From: Cellulosilyticum sp. I15G10I2
GTDB lineage: Bacteria > Bacillota > Clostridia > Lachnospirales > Cellulosilyticaceae
Reading direction: 5' to 3'
Length of the DNA: 64,000 bases
Assembly (NCBI RefSeq): GCF_900095725.1
Contig: NZ_FMMP01000009.1
Location: forward strand, 124,001-188,000
Position 1 is the first letter of the stretch, and every line of letters starts with the position of its first letter. Made by a program: the position numbers and the translations under genes. Under the pieces are notes generated by a model. The model searched no databases, was not told where the DNA came from, and saw only the letters and a program-made list of their open reading frames with translations. Shown here in pieces: positions 30,791 to 40,061 of the stretch.

Positions 30791-30943
30791 CTAGATTCTA
30801 CCTGCTTTTTTATTTCCAGATTTTGCTTTCCCTTGTATTTCTTGAACTGGTTCCTCTTCATTCTTTGCAAAATGCTGTTTCTTATTACTCTCAGTACCAT
30901 GAGGATCGCTGGGATCTGGTCTTCTCATACCAGCCTTAGCCAT
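30791..30943 (-). CDS. Small basic hydrophilic protein
   Basis: A 50-residue frame not overlapped by any larger gene, reading MAKAGMRRPDPSDPHGTE and ending GNKKAGRI. It is rich in Lys, Glu, Pro and Gln and has no hydrophobic segment, like small clostridial proteins of unknown role. I start at the second Met because AGGATGGTGA lies 5 nt before it; an ATG 12 nt upstream is possible. It has its own terminator. I recall similar short proteins in clostridia but cannot name the family. Confidence 0.6.
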   Translation of the reverse strand: MAKAGMRRPDPSDPHGTESNKKQHFAKNEEEPVQEIQGKAKSGNKKAGRI

Positions 30944-31142
30944 AGCTTTCACCATCCTTTATTAACGCTTTATTATAGGTTATTCCACATCACTAAAACT
31001 TATCTTATGTGCCTTATTATTATGTGAATTTTAGTCATTTTATACACTAATCTCATCATATTTCCATTAACATACAGCTTTGCCTAATCATATACTATTA
31101 GTAGACTATTTTTTTATATGGTGACTTAAAGGAGGGATTCAT

Positions 31143-31865
31143 ATGAAAAAAGAATATATACATTGCATCATAGGACTTATCATCTTATTTTTAGGTGCCA
31201 CTAGCTGCATAACTGCTATAATACTAAATGATCTTCTAGCTTCTAGCAAAAGCGTTTTATTTCTTTTTGGAGTGTGCTTTATTCTTGTGGGCATCGTATC
31301 TTATGCGCAGCACAATAAAAAATATCTTAAAATAAAATACTTAAAGAATAACGAAATCCCCGTAATAGCCCATTGGGTTTTTAAACCTAACAGTTCAAGT
31401 TATATTAATGAATTACTTTATGAAAGAAAATCCTCTACTGTTTCTACGATCATTCTCACTTTTATATTATGCCTTGTTATTGCATGCTGTATTTTATTCA
31501 GCGGCGAAAAATACAGCCTCTCTCTAAGTATAGGTTTAATTGTAGTAAGCTTTTTAGCACTACCTACAGCTCTTTTTTATAATGATTATTCCTATAATTC
31601 GAAACTCACATCTTCCTCGGAAGCACTTATTGGAGAAGACTGTATTTACTTCTTAGATGAGCTCTATACGTTGCACAAGTCAATCTATTTTTTAGAAGAC
31701 ATACGCATCAATTACAGCAGCGAAAATACACTTCAATTCTTATATGGTGACTATGATTTATATACTGGCCCAATGTATACTATCAATATTCCTATACCAT
31801 TGGATGAATTAGAAGTCGCCCAGCAGGTTCAAAAACATTACTTAGATTTAATCCTCTATGAGTAA
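31143..31865 (+). CDS. Membrane protein of unknown function
   Basis: A 240-residue protein with four predicted helices: two near the N-terminus (about 8-30 and 37-55) and two in the middle (about 100-145), followed by a soluble C-terminal domain of about 85 residues rich in Tyr and acidic residues. I do not recognise the family. A good AAAGGAGGG ribosome binding site precedes the ATG, and a strong palindromic terminator follows. Confidence 0.7.
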   Translation: MKKEYIHCIIGLIILFLGATSCITAIILNDLLASSKSVLFLFGVCFILVGIVSYAQHNKKYLKIKYLKNNEIPVIAHWVFKPNSSSYINELLYERKSSTVSTIILTFILCLVIACCILFSGEKYSLSLSIGLIVVSFLALPTALFYNDYSYNSKLTSSSEALIGEDCIYFLDELYTLHKSIYFLEDIRINYSSENTLQFLYGDYDLYTGPMYTINIPIPLDELEVAQQVQKHYLDLILYE

Positions 31866-31872
31866 ATATCTT

Positions 31873-31920
31873 TAATAATAAGAAAAAGCTGAAGCATGCT
31901 TCAGCTTTTTCTTATTATTA
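31873..31920. terminator. 48-nt perfect palindrome, bidirectional terminator
   Basis: A perfect 24-nt self-complementary repeat centred on GCATGC, with A-rich and T-rich outer parts. It separates two convergent genes and can terminate both. Confidence 0.92.
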
Positions 31921-31922
31921 AG

Positions 31923-34100
31923 TTATTTTGTATTTATCATTTTTACCATATGACCTTTATCTTTACCAAGTACTCTAATAGAATTAAGTACAGCTAAGAA
32001 GGATACCCCTACATCTGCAAAAACTGCCAGCCACATGTTTGCAATTCCCATTAATCCAAGAACTAGGACAATAGCTTTAACGCCTAGTGCAAATACAATA
32101 TTTTCTGTAACAATTCTTCTTGTTTTCTTTGCAATACTTAGAATATCACTAATAGAACTTAGTTTATCTGTCATAAGCACAATATCAGAAGCTTCTATTG
32201 CTGCATCAGAACCTACTCCGCCCATAGCAATACCTATATCTGCTCTTGCAAGTACAGGAGCATCATTAATACCATCTCCCACAAAAGCTACTTTGCCAAC
32301 TTTGAGTTTCTCTTCAAGTTTTATAACTTTATCCTGAGGTAATAATTCTGCATGAACCTCATCTATCCCAACTTGAATGCCTATTTGATCCGCTATTTCC
32401 TTCTTATCTCCAGTCAGCATAACAATCTTCTTAATACCCATTTTCTTTAAATCTCGGATAGCTTCTTCGCTATCTTCTTTAACCTCATCAGCAACAATAA
32501 TATAGCCTAAATAGATCCCCCCTGCTGCTATATGAATATGGGATCCCATTTCCTGAGTATCTGTAAATAAGATATTATAGTTCTCCATAAGCTTCTTATT
32601 CCCTACTAAATAGTCTTTTGAGTCTATTTGTACTGTAATACCTTGCCCACTTATTTCTTTATAATTAGAAATCGTAATCTCTCTAGGAATCTCCGCTCCG
32701 TATTCTTTTACAATAGACCTTGCAATGGGATGATTAGATCTAGACTCTGCAATTGCCGCATATTTTAAAAGCTCTTCTTTACTCACCTTACTAGGGTTAA
32801 TATTAATAACGCCAAATTGCCCCTTTGTGATTGTTCCTGTTTTATCCAATACAATTGTATCTATATCATTTAAGGCCTCCAAATAGTTACTTCCTTTTAC
32901 TAATACGCCAGCCTTGGAAGCTGCTCCAATCCCTCCAAAAAAGCCTAAGGGGATAGATACAACTAATGCACATGGGCAAGATATAACCAAAAATACAATA
33001 CTTGTATAAATCCATTCTTGCCAATTACCTGTAATAAGTGACGGCACAACGGCTGTTAAAAAAGCGCCCATAACAACTGCGGGGGTATACCATTTTGCAA
33101 ACTTAGTAATAAAGTTCTCCGACTTTGATTTTTTACTGCTTGCATTTTGAATTAGTTCAAGTATTTTAGATACCGTACTATCTTTAAACTCTTGCACAAC
33201 CTTTATTTTAACAACACCATCTTGATTGATACTGCCGCTTAATACATGGCTTTCTTTTTTAACTATTACCGGCAGTGATTCTCCCGTAAGCATTGACGTA
33301 TCTAGTGTAGCGCTTCCGCTAGTAACTACTCCGTCTAATGGTATTCTTTCCCCAGGTCTTACTTCTATCAACTCTCCTATTTTTACTTCCTTTGGATTTA
33401 CAATAATAGCCTCGTCTCTAAGCACCCTGGCAAAATCAGGTCTTATATCCATTGCTTTTTCAATTTCTTTTGTAGAATAATCTACCGCCCTATCTTGCAT
33501 ATATTCTCCCACTTTATAAAACATCATAACTGCAACAGCTTCTGGATATTCACCAATTACAAAAGCCGCTATAGTTGCAAGAGTCATCAGAAAGTTCTCA
33601 TCTAACATTCTTCCTTTAATGCAGTTTTTAAAAGCATTTAAAATAACATCATACCCTGTAAGAATATACGCAAAAATAAAAAGTATATTTAACTTAAATA
33701 GTACACCGCCAATAAGAAGTGCTCCGCCTAATATAAAAGTGACGTGCTCTTTTAATTTGGATTTTCTAAGTTTTTTGTTTTTATTATGATTAGAGCTTTG
33801 ATTATAATTATGCTCATTCTCACCACAACAACAAGCTTCTTGTGATGCATGGTTTAAGTGACAACTTTTTTCCAAATCTTTTTCATATGTTACTTCTATG
33901 CCGTTTTCATATTGATTGGCAACCTTTTCAATATATGTAGCTATCTTTGTCTTATCTTCCTCTTTGGTTTCAACCTCTACCTTTTTTAACATAAAGTTGA
34001 TCTTAACTTCATCAAACCATCCTTTTTTATTAAGTGCATCCTCTATTTTTTGACCGCAACTTGCACACCCTAAGTGGTGTATTTCAAATTCATGTTTCAT
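31923..34100 (-). CDS. zntA: Zn/Cd/Pb-type P1B ATPase
   Basis: Exports heavy-metal cations. The 725-residue protein has an N-terminal HMA domain with GCASC (C12, C15), a His/Cys-rich linker (EACCCGENEH, SSNHNKNKK), eight transmembrane helices, the metal-site motif CPC (C375, C377), the phosphorylation motif DKTGTIT (D419), and GDGINDAP. CPC with this linker points to Zn/Cd rather than Cu. The start MKHEFEIHHLGC follows GAGGAG at 9 nt; the longer frame would begin inside the promoter. An ArsR-like operator lies upstream. Confidence 0.94.
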   Translation of the reverse strand: MKHEFEIHHLGCASCGQKIEDALNKKGWFDEVKINFMLKKVEVETKEEDKTKIATYIEKVANQYENGIEVTYEKDLEKSCHLNHASQEACCCGENEHNYNQSSNHNKNKKLRKSKLKEHVTFILGGALLIGGVLFKLNILFIFAYILTGYDVILNAFKNCIKGRMLDENFLMTLATIAAFVIGEYPEAVAVMMFYKVGEYMQDRAVDYSTKEIEKAMDIRPDFARVLRDEAIIVNPKEVKIGELIEVRPGERIPLDGVVTSGSATLDTSMLTGESLPVIVKKESHVLSGSINQDGVVKIKVVQEFKDSTVSKILELIQNASSKKSKSENFITKFAKWYTPAVVMGAFLTAVVPSLITGNWQEWIYTSIVFLVISCPCALVVSIPLGFFGGIGAASKAGVLVKGSNYLEALNDIDTIVLDKTGTITKGQFGVININPSKVSKEELLKYAAIAESRSNHPIARSIVKEYGAEIPREITISNYKEISGQGITVQIDSKDYLVGNKKLMENYNILFTDTQEMGSHIHIAAGGIYLGYIIVADEVKEDSEEAIRDLKKMGIKKIVMLTGDKKEIADQIGIQVGIDEVHAELLPQDKVIKLEEKLKVGKVAFVGDGINDAPVLARADIGIAMGGVGSDAAIEASDIVLMTDKLSSISDILSIAKKTRRIVTENIVFALGVKAIVLVLGLMGIANMWLAVFADVGVSFLAVLNSIRVLGKDKGHMVKMINTK

Positions 34101-34115
34101 ACTCTCACTCTCCTC

Positions 34116-34135
34116 ATATGAATATTTGTTCATAT
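34116..34135 (-). promoter_or_regulatory. ArsR/SmtB-like operator of the metal ATPase gene
   Basis: An inverted repeat ATATGAA-CAAATA-TTCATAT lies between the -10 element and the ribosome binding site. Its shape resembles operators of ArsR/SmtB metal sensors (ATATGAACA...TTCATAT). The sensor gene is not in the immediate vicinity. Confidence 0.6.
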
Positions 34136-34145
34136 ATTTAATTAT

Positions 34146-34174
34146 ATAATATTCAGCTTCACTAAATTTGTCAA
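34146..34174 (-). promoter_or_regulatory. Promoter of the metal ATPase gene
   Basis: Minus-strand TTGACA (34169-34174), 17-nt spacer, TATTAT (34146-34151). Transcription would start within or next to the inverted repeat downstream, so a bound repressor would block it. Confidence 0.7.
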
Positions 34175-34316
34175 CAATTATTTTAAATGACTTTAAGATA
34201 TTCAAATAGAATTAATTTTTTTTGACATAATAATTAGGTGAGCGTACTAAAAAGTTTGGAATAAGTGTATAATCAGAATAAGTAGAATAGACTATTTCTT
34301 CTGGCTATCTATCAAG

Positions 34317-34620
34317 CTGCCAGAAAAACTAATACTAAACTTTATAATTTAAATATCTATATACGGTCCGCAGGGGAATTTTAGGGTTCTCCAGTTGCTC
34401 CCTTGCGTATTTCTAAAAATCTAAGCGCTTTCTTTAAATGAACGCCGCAAACTCGCGACTCATCCCAAGGGATGAGTGCTGCTCAAACAGTGCGGCTAAA
34501 AACCATTTAAATAAACCGCTAAGATTTTCTTCACGAAATACTACAGAGGCAACTTCCGAACCCTAAAATCTCCCCTGCTAGGCCTTGAATTATTTAAGTT
34601 TGAATTAGTTTTTCGGACAG
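34317..34620 (-). repeat. Foldback element R2 (most complete copy)
   Basis: Terminal inverted repeats: the left end CTGCCAGAAAAACTAATACT and the right end, read inward, CTGTCCGAAAAACTAATTC. Inner arms 34370-34440 and 34504-34578 match those of R1. The central hairpin is ACTCATCCCAAGGGATGAGT, unlike that of R1, but flanked by the same TGTTTGAGC and GCGAGTTT. Orientation is opposite to R1. No coding frame is supported. No clear target-site duplication was seen. Confidence 0.78.
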
Positions 34621-34627
34621 TCTGCTT

Positions 34628-34676
34628 CTGCCAAACCGGAGTCGGGTCAAAAGAGCCCCCCGGCTGCCAAGTTGGA
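34628..34676 (+). repeat. Hairpin element H, right half only (H4)
   Basis: GCCAAACCGGAGTCGGGTCAAAA matches, with few changes, the loop and right half of complete H copies (GCCATACCCGAGTCAAGTCAAAA in two parts). A GC-rich arm (AGCCCCCCGGCTGCC) follows. The left half is missing, and an R-element terminal repeat ends 7 nt upstream. Confidence 0.55.
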
Positions 34677-34843
34677 TTCCGTTAACTTTAGGTGTAATTG
34701 ATTAACCTAGATTAAAACTTAAATTTTAATAAATTATAGTTGATACAGCTAGAATGCTAGAGCAGAATTGAAGTCTATTGGGATTTAATAAATTTATAGC
34801 TGCAAGACAAATAAAAAGAAATAGCTGATTTTAGGAGGATGTA

Positions 34844-36133
34844 ATGAGCGAACAATTAACACAGGAATTAATAGATTTTATAGATAATAGTCCAAGTATG
34901 TTTCATACGATTAAAACATGCAGGGAGAAGTTAGATGCGGAGGGTTTTGTATTTCTTGATCCTAAAGCACATTGGGAGATTAAAGAAGGGGGTAAATATT
35001 ATACGATGACAAATGCTTCTGCAATAGCTGCATTTTGTGTAAATTCCCTTAATATTGTAGAAGAAGGATTTAAAATAGTGGGAACCCATAGTGATACTCC
35101 TGGTTTTAGAATTAAACCTAATCCTCAAATACAGTTTGAAAACTATATTAAGTTGAATACCGAAATATACGGCGGTCCTATTTTAAATACTTGGCTTGAC
35201 AGACCACTTTCTATAGCTGGACGGATTGCTTTTAAAGGCCAAGACCCCCTTCATCCGAGTAGTACCCTTGTTAATATTAACCGCCCCCTTCTTGTTATTC
35301 CAAATCTTGCTATACACATGAATAAAGAAATTAATAATGGCGTTCCTATTAATAAACAAAAAGATATTCTTCCAATACTTGCTTACTTAGATGAAATAGT
35401 AGATAAAAATTTTCTCCAAGAACTCATTAGTAAAGAAATCAACGTGCCTGCAGAAGACATATTAGATATGGATTTATTCTTGCATCCTTTTGAAAAGAGT
35501 ATGTGTGTCGGTCTAAATAATGAATTTATTTCTGCCCCCAGACTGGATGATTTATCTATGACCTATAGTGCCTTATATGGTATTATAAATAACACTTCCA
35601 AAAGAGGCATCTCACTCTTTGCATGTTTTGATAATGAAGAAGTAGGCAGTCGTACAAGACAAGGAGCAGACTCCCCATTTTTAGCTAATATTCTTGAGCG
35701 TATACTAATATCTTTAAGCAAAACCCGTGAAGAATTTTTCATTGCCCTTGAAAACTCATTTATGATATCCGCAGATGTAGCACATCTTATTCATCCTAAC
35801 TATCCTGAAAAATCGGATATTACTAATAAGGTGCTTCCGGGCAAAGGCCCTGCAATTAAAATTAATTCATGCTTTAGTTATACAACTGATAGCGATTCTT
35901 ACAGTACCTTTGCCGCCCTTTGTAAGACACATGCTATCCCTTATCAAGTTTTTGTAAATCGTTCAGATGAAAAAGGGGGATCAACCATTGGTCCTGTCTT
36001 GGCCTCTCATTTAACGATGCGTTCAATAGACATAGGCACACCCATTCTAAGCATGCACTCTGTTCGTGAACTTATGACAGAGAAAGACTTTATTTATACA
36101 TGCAAAGCGCTTTTAGAGTTTTTTAATCTCTAA
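34844..36133 (+). CDS. apeB: M18-family aminopeptidase
   Basis: A cytoplasmic zinc aminopeptidase that removes N-terminal, often acidic, residues. The 429-residue protein shows GTHSDTPGFRIKPNP with the first metal His and Asp, DDLSMTYSALYG, FDNEEVGSRTRQGADS with the Glu pair, SADVAHLIHPNYP, and a C-terminal SMHSVRE with the last His. The length fits the family. It starts after TAGGAGG, is monocistronic, and is preceded by a repeat-bearing gap. Confidence 0.94.
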   Translation: MSEQLTQELIDFIDNSPSMFHTIKTCREKLDAEGFVFLDPKAHWEIKEGGKYYTMTNASAIAAFCVNSLNIVEEGFKIVGTHSDTPGFRIKPNPQIQFENYIKLNTEIYGGPILNTWLDRPLSIAGRIAFKGQDPLHPSSTLVNINRPLLVIPNLAIHMNKEINNGVPINKQKDILPILAYLDEIVDKNFLQELISKEINVPAEDILDMDLFLHPFEKSMCVGLNNEFISAPRLDDLSMTYSALYGIINNTSKRGISLFACFDNEEVGSRTRQGADSPFLANILERILISLSKTREEFFIALENSFMISADVAHLIHPNYPEKSDITNKVLPGKGPAIKINSCFSYTTDSDSYSTFAALCKTHAIPYQVFVNRSDEKGGSTIGPVLASHLTMRSIDIGTPILSMHSVRELMTEKDFIYTCKALLEFFNL

Positions 36134-36269
36134 GTTTAAAAAAATTTAATAATTAAAAATGTATATTAATAACTTTTTTATTGTATAATGTAATTTAATT
36201 GTTTGTATTTTCGTTAAATTTTTAATCTGATTGATAAATATGTAATTCATTACACTTTGGAGGTATATT

Positions 36270-38738
36270 ATGGCATATGAATTTAATAAAGAAAAATTTA
36301 AAGAAGAAATTCTTGACCATGTTAGAAATTTTTCCAGAAAGGCTCTCGAGGATGCAACCCCTCAAGAACTGTATCAAGCTGTAGCTTTTGCAGTACGAGA
36401 TATTATCACTGACGACTGGATTGCAACCCAAAGAGCTTATAATCAAAAAAACCCTAAGACATTATATTATTTGTCTATGGAATTTTTGGTAGGTCGTGCA
36501 CTTGGTAATAATCTTGTTAATATGGGTATTCTTGAGAATGTTAATGAGGTTTTACATGAACTTAATATTAAAATCAACTTGTCTCAAATTGAAGATCAAG
36601 AACCAGACCCCGGTCTTGGTAACGGAGGACTTGGACGCCTTGCTGCTTGCTTTATGGATTCCCTATCTACGCTGTCTTACCCAGCCTACGGATGCGGCAT
36701 CCGCTATAACTATGGTATCTTTAAACAACAAATAGAAGATGGTTATCAAACTGAACTGCCCGATGATTGGCTAAGAAATGGTAACCCATGGGAAGTTAAA
36801 CGTACCGACAGTGCCCAAGAAGTAAGATTTGGCGGTACTGTATCTTCTTATGAAGACGAATATGGCCGTACACACTTTGTTCAGCAAAATTACGAGTCTG
36901 TTCTTGCTATTCCGCATGATATGCCAATCGTGGGTTACAAAAATGGCTTTGTCAATGTTCTTAGACTTTGGGAAGCCGAAGCTCCTCAAAAATTCATTTT
37001 ACGTTTCTTTGATCAAGGCGCGTATCAAAAAGCTGTCGAGCAGCAGACTCTTGCTAAGACCTTAGTAGAGGTGCTTTATCCTAATGATAATCACTACCAA
37101 GGTAAAGAGCTCCGACTTAAACAACAGTATTTCTTTGTATCTGCTACTGTGCAGCAAGCTATTTCAAAGTTCAAAAAAAACCATGGTAATATTTATTTAC
37201 TTCCCGAAAAAGTAGTCTTCCAAATGAATGACACCCATCCTGCAATAGCTGTAGCTGAGTTAATGAGAATTTTATTAGATGAAGAAAAACTAGGCTGGGA
37301 AGAAGCATATGACATTACTACCCGTACCTGTGCCTATACTAATCACACGATTATGATCGAAGCGCTCGAAACGTGGCCTGTTGACTTATTCGGAAGACTT
37401 CTGCCTCGTCTTTACCAGATCATCGAGGAGATCAACAGACGTTTTTGCTTAGACCTTCGGGATACTCATGGCCTTTCAGAAAATCTTATTCATAATATGA
37501 GTATTATCTCTGATGGACAGATTAAGATGGCATTCCTCGCAATAGTAGGAAGCTTTTCAATTAATGGTGTTGCTGCGATTCATACAGAAATTCTTAAAAA
37601 TAATGTGCTTAAAAATTTCTATCGTATTTATCCTCATAAATTTAATAATAAAACCAATGGTATTACGCAAAGACGCTGGCTTGGTCATTCTAATCCCGAA
37701 CTTGCAGATCTGATTAATAATACAATTGGAGATAAATGGACTACAGATCTTATGGAGCTTAAAAAATTGATTCCTCATGCAACAGATAAAGCTTTTGCTA
37801 AAGAATATAATGACATTAAGTTTCATAACAAAGTAAGACTCGCTGATTATATTAAAAATCATCAAGGCATAATGGTTAATCCCCATTCTATTTTCGATGT
37901 TCAAGTTAAGCGGCTTCATGAGTATAAACGACAATTTATGAATGTACTCAATATCTTAATGCTTTACAATGAAATCAAAGATAATCCAAATGGTAATTAT
38001 GTCCCTCGTACCTTTATATTTGGTGCGAAAGCAGCTCCTGGCTATACAAGGGCAAAACTTATTATTAAACTTATTAATTCTGTAGCCAATCTAGTAAACA
38101 ATGATCCAGTAGTCAGAAAATATTTGACTGTAATCTTTATAGAAAATTACAACGTATCAAATGCAGAAATTATTATTCCAGCAGCTAATGTTAGTGAGCA
38201 GATTTCTACAGCAAGCAAAGAAGCCTCCGGCACAAGTAATATGAAGTTTATGTTAAATGGCGCCTTAACTATTGGTACCTTAGATGGTGCAAATATTGAA
38301 ATTTATGAAGAAGTTGGCGAGGAAAATATCTTTATCTTCGGGCTTACATGTGATGAGGTGCTTTCACTTTATCAGTCTGGCACTTATAATCCTTGGGATA
38401 TTTATAATAATGACCCCGCTATCCATAGAATCGTTAAGCAGCTCATTAACGGCACCATTGAACCTAGTATGCCTGACTTATTCAGGGAGCTTTATGAATC
38501 TCTTCTAAATAGAGCTGGGGATAATTTAGCTGATCCTTATTTTATATTAAAAGACCTGAGAGCTTATCATGACGCTCAAAAGAGAATCGATACAGCTTAC
38601 ATGGATAAAGAACGTTGGACTAAGATGGCTATTATTAATACCGCATGTTCGGGCAAGTTTAGTTCAGACAGAACGATTTCTCAATATGCAACTGAAATTT
38701 GGGAACTTGACAAGCTAAAACTACTCAAAAAACAGTAA
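36270..38738 (+). CDS. glgP: Glycogen/starch phosphorylase
   Basis: Releases glucose-1-phosphate from alpha-1,4-glucans. The 822 residues include the N-terminal YYLSMEFLVGRALGNNL, GNGGLGRLAACFMDS, NDTHPAIAVAEL, and the PLP site EASGTSNMKFMLNGA with Lys659. The length matches bacterial phosphorylases. It follows TTGGAGG and appears monocistronic; no glgA, glgB or glgC is nearby. Confidence 0.97.
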   Translation: MAYEFNKEKFKEEILDHVRNFSRKALEDATPQELYQAVAFAVRDIITDDWIATQRAYNQKNPKTLYYLSMEFLVGRALGNNLVNMGILENVNEVLHELNIKINLSQIEDQEPDPGLGNGGLGRLAACFMDSLSTLSYPAYGCGIRYNYGIFKQQIEDGYQTELPDDWLRNGNPWEVKRTDSAQEVRFGGTVSSYEDEYGRTHFVQQNYESVLAIPHDMPIVGYKNGFVNVLRLWEAEAPQKFILRFFDQGAYQKAVEQQTLAKTLVEVLYPNDNHYQGKELRLKQQYFFVSATVQQAISKFKKNHGNIYLLPEKVVFQMNDTHPAIAVAELMRILLDEEKLGWEEAYDITTRTCAYTNHTIMIEALETWPVDLFGRLLPRLYQIIEEINRRFCLDLRDTHGLSENLIHNMSIISDGQIKMAFLAIVGSFSINGVAAIHTEILKNNVLKNFYRIYPHKFNNKTNGITQRRWLGHSNPELADLINNTIGDKWTTDLMELKKLIPHATDKAFAKEYNDIKFHNKVRLADYIKNHQGIMVNPHSIFDVQVKRLHEYKRQFMNVLNILMLYNEIKDNPNGNYVPRTFIFGAKAAPGYTRAKLIIKLINSVANLVNNDPVVRKYLTVIFIENYNVSNAEIIIPAANVSEQISTASKEASGTSNMKFMLNGALTIGTLDGANIEIYEEVGEENIFIFGLTCDEVLSLYQSGTYNPWDIYNNDPAIHRIVKQLINGTIEPSMPDLFRELYESLLNRAGDNLADPYFILKDLRAYHDAQKRIDTAYMDKERWTKMAIINTACSGKFSSDRTISQYATEIWELDKLKLLKKQ

Positions 38739-38799
38739 CATATTTACACACATGTAATATAATGGTATTATATTATTCCCTCTTAAGGAGGTGCTACCC

Positions 38800-39276
38800 T
38801 TGGAGAATAATTATACCGACATCCAGGTGACTACAACTACTCTCCCTCACTCGGATACATTAAATACTTCCATGGATATATTAAATTCTGAACTTGCATT
38901 GCAGGCACAATATGACGAGCTTGAAACACGTTTTCTAATGAAAAATTATCCCCCTTTTTGCCAAAAGATTCATTATTACATTAGCCAGTATCTTAATTCA
39001 CAAGACTATAGTACCAGCCCAATCTATGCTGCATACCCATCTAGTGCAACTATAGACAATATGGCAGACATTATTTATATGGAAATAAAAGATGATGCTC
39101 CAGATACATTAAAGGAGTTTGAAACGACAGAAACTCTAAGATACACCAAGCGCGGCGTTCTAGATCTTTTAATTCGCCCTCTTCTTCTTAACGAATTATA
39201 TAGAAGACGCATGCGAAAATACATTTATACTTTATGCTCCTCCCCTCCTATGTGCGGATACTCCCCTTTTAAATAA
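38800..39276 (+). CDS. Hypothetical protein with a TTG start
   Basis: About 158 residues, no recognised domain. It is acidic and Tyr-rich, and its C-terminal half (KRGVLDLLIRPLLLNELYRRRMRKYIYTL) has an amphipathic basic helix. The first in-frame GTG overlaps the AAGGAGG site itself, so the TTG 8 nt after that site is the more likely start. It has its own terminator. Confidence 0.65.
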   Translation: MENNYTDIQVTTTTLPHSDTLNTSMDILNSELALQAQYDELETRFLMKNYPPFCQKIHYYISQYLNSQDYSTSPIYAAYPSSATIDNMADIIYMEIKDDAPDTLKEFETTETLRYTKRGVLDLLIRPLLLNELYRRRMRKYIYTLCSSPPMCGYSPFK

Positions 39277-39325
39277 ACTAATTGGGTCAAAAGCTTGTGC
39301 TTATGACCTTCGGTTAATAATTAGC

Positions 39326-39384
39326 ATGGCAAGCAATCACTACATGATTCATAACACCGTAGTGCTAGCTTGCCATTTTTTCTT
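39326..39384 (+). terminator. Terminator after the 158-residue hypothetical gene
   Basis: The outer stem ATGGCAAGC/GCTTGCCAT and inner stem CACTAC/GTAGTG form a long hairpin, followed by TTTTTTC. It lies 50 nt after the stop. Confidence 0.85.
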
Positions 39385-39518
39385 GTTACGCTTATTTCCA
39401 GAAATAATTTAGAAGATGCTTTTAAAAAAGCTATTTATTTACTTTTTATTCATATTTATAAGGCTAACATGTGCTATAATTAATTTATAGTGATACCCTA
39501 TATCAAGGAGGGAATGTA

Positions 39519-39926
39519 ATGAAAGAAAAGGTGCTAGTTTGTATTACTATACAAGAAAATAGTCGTCGTTTAATTTCACAAGGATTTAATATCGCAGAAA
39601 CTATGCAGGCTCCTCTTCATATTTTGCATGTCCGTAGGGGTGAAACAATTTTTGATAACCCTGAGAGTAGTAATTTGCTTGAAGATTTATTTGGCTATGG
39701 CAGTGAACTTGGTGGTGAAGTTCATTTCTTATGCAGCAACAACATTACGCAAACCATTTTAGATTTTATTATAAATAACCATATAACACACTTAGTATTG
39801 GGTGAAGCGCCTATCATTAATGAACTGGGCAATCAAGAAAGTGTATATGAGCAATTAACACAAAACCTGCCCGATATTAATGTAGCTGTGCTTTCAAGAG
39901 AAGATTATAAATTTCAAGAAGCTTAA
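39519..39926 (+). CDS. Universal stress protein-like (KdpD-USP type)
   Basis: A 135-residue single-domain protein with the USP fold. It has VLVCITIQENSRRLISQGFNIAE at the N-terminus, LHILHVRRGE for strand 2, and a second half ILDFIINNHITHLVLGEAP. It is closest to the USP domain found in KdpD, not to the ATP-binding UspA form, since the typical G-x2-G-x9-G-S/T motif is absent. It starts after AAGGAGGG and ends at a terminator, so it is a single gene. Confidence 0.75.
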   Translation: MKEKVLVCITIQENSRRLISQGFNIAETMQAPLHILHVRRGETIFDNPESSNLLEDLFGYGSELGGEVHFLCSNNITQTILDFIINNHITHLVLGEAPIINELGNQESVYEQLTQNLPDINVAVLSREDYKFQEA

Positions 39927-39932
39927 ATACAT

Positions 39933-39965
39933 AAGAGTATAGTGCTTTATGCTATACTCTTTTTG
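39933..39965 (+). terminator. Terminator after the USP-like gene
   Basis: AAGAGTATAG and CTATACTCTT pair perfectly around a 9-nt loop, followed by TTTT, starting 6 nt after the stop codon. Confidence 0.9.
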
Positions 39966-40061
39966 TATAAACAAAATTTAGCTGTTTTTGTTATTTTTAC
40001 TGTTCTTTTGTGTTATACTATATGGCAGATTAATACCTTTTATAATTATTAGGAGATTTTA

